From contig CAZRIE010000180.1 in the NCBI GenBank assembly GCA_964600075.1, positions 1 through 5,611 of the forward strand: a DNA stretch of 5,611 nt, given 5' to 3'. The DNA comes from CAZRIE01 sp964600075 (GTDB taxonomy: Bacteria > Bacteroidota > Bacteroidia > Flavobacteriales > Flavobacteriaceae). Of this stretch, positions 5,557-5,611 are shown piece by piece. A program made the translations under genes and the position numbers. The notes under the pieces were generated by a model. The model saw only the letters and a list, made by a program, of their open reading frames with translations. It searched no databases and had not been told where the DNA came from. How positions within the stretch are numbered: the stretch's first letter is position 1; each line of letters begins with the position of its first letter.

Positions 5557-5611
5557 TATCAAAAATAATTGGAATTGAACTTAACTAAAGTTTAAATAAA
5601 GGATGGATTTG
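5557..5611. other. AT-rich end of window, possible start of a next gene
   Basis: After the DinB stop the sequence is A/T-rich. A small repeat, AACTT (5579-5583) with AAGTT (5588-5592), could form a weak hairpin but has no T-run. ATAAAGG then leads into ATG at 5603-5605 followed by GATTTG to the edge, which may be the start of another plus-strand gene. Only three codons are visible, so no product can be given. This segment also carries the right copy of the imperfect direct repeat (5583-5606). Confidence 0.25.
5583..5606 (+). repeat. Imperfect 24-base direct repeat, right copy
   Basis: Partner of 1382-1405, with mismatches at three positions. Similarity stops at the left edge of both copies. 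On the right the window ends five bases later, so extension cannot be judged. Confidence 0.3.

Overview
The window is AT-rich and looks like a member of the Bacteroidota (Flavobacteriia or Cytophagia type). The evidence is the A-rich, Shine-Dalgarno-poor starts (both the TIR gene and the DinB gene begin at ATAAAATG), two probable lipoproteins, and a DinB-family lipoprotein and YSG-type serine hydrolase of kinds I associate with this phylum. I saw no rRNA, tRNA, CRISPR array, transposase or integrase gene.

Layout. Positions 1-149 hold the 3' end of a plus-strand gene whose product ends in a four-cysteine zinc-ribbon-like tail. It converges, across only 19 bases, with a minus-strand lipoprotein serine hydrolase of the beta-lactamase/PBP family (169-1275). 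A 486-base gap follows (1276-1761). It has no firm gene but is not blank: a start-less lipoprotein-signal-like frame, a second open frame with one internal stop, a 38-codon upstream ORF overlapping the next gene, and a local rise in GC. The main gene (1762-4761) encodes a 999-residue protein: N-terminal TIR domain with an apparently intact catalytic glutamate, one transmembrane helix, a stalk made of four 21-residue repeats, and about 13 degenerate WD40-like blades. After a 276-base gap comes a DinB-family lipoprotein (5038-5556). The last bases may start another gene.

How the genes may work together. The TIR protein is the item of most interest. It has the parts of a stand-alone sensor-effector: a probable NAD-cleaving TIR on the cytoplasmic side and a large propeller ligand-binding region joined through a membrane helix and stalk, with no NTPase domain. 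That resembles a one-piece innate-immunity or stress receptor, but no partner gene is visible and the defence role is inference. The hydrolase and DinB genes look like independent accessory genes; nothing shows that they form an operon with the TIR gene. An imperfect 24-base direct repeat lies at 1382 and 5583, on either side of the TIR and DinB genes, and is the only hint of a mobile block.
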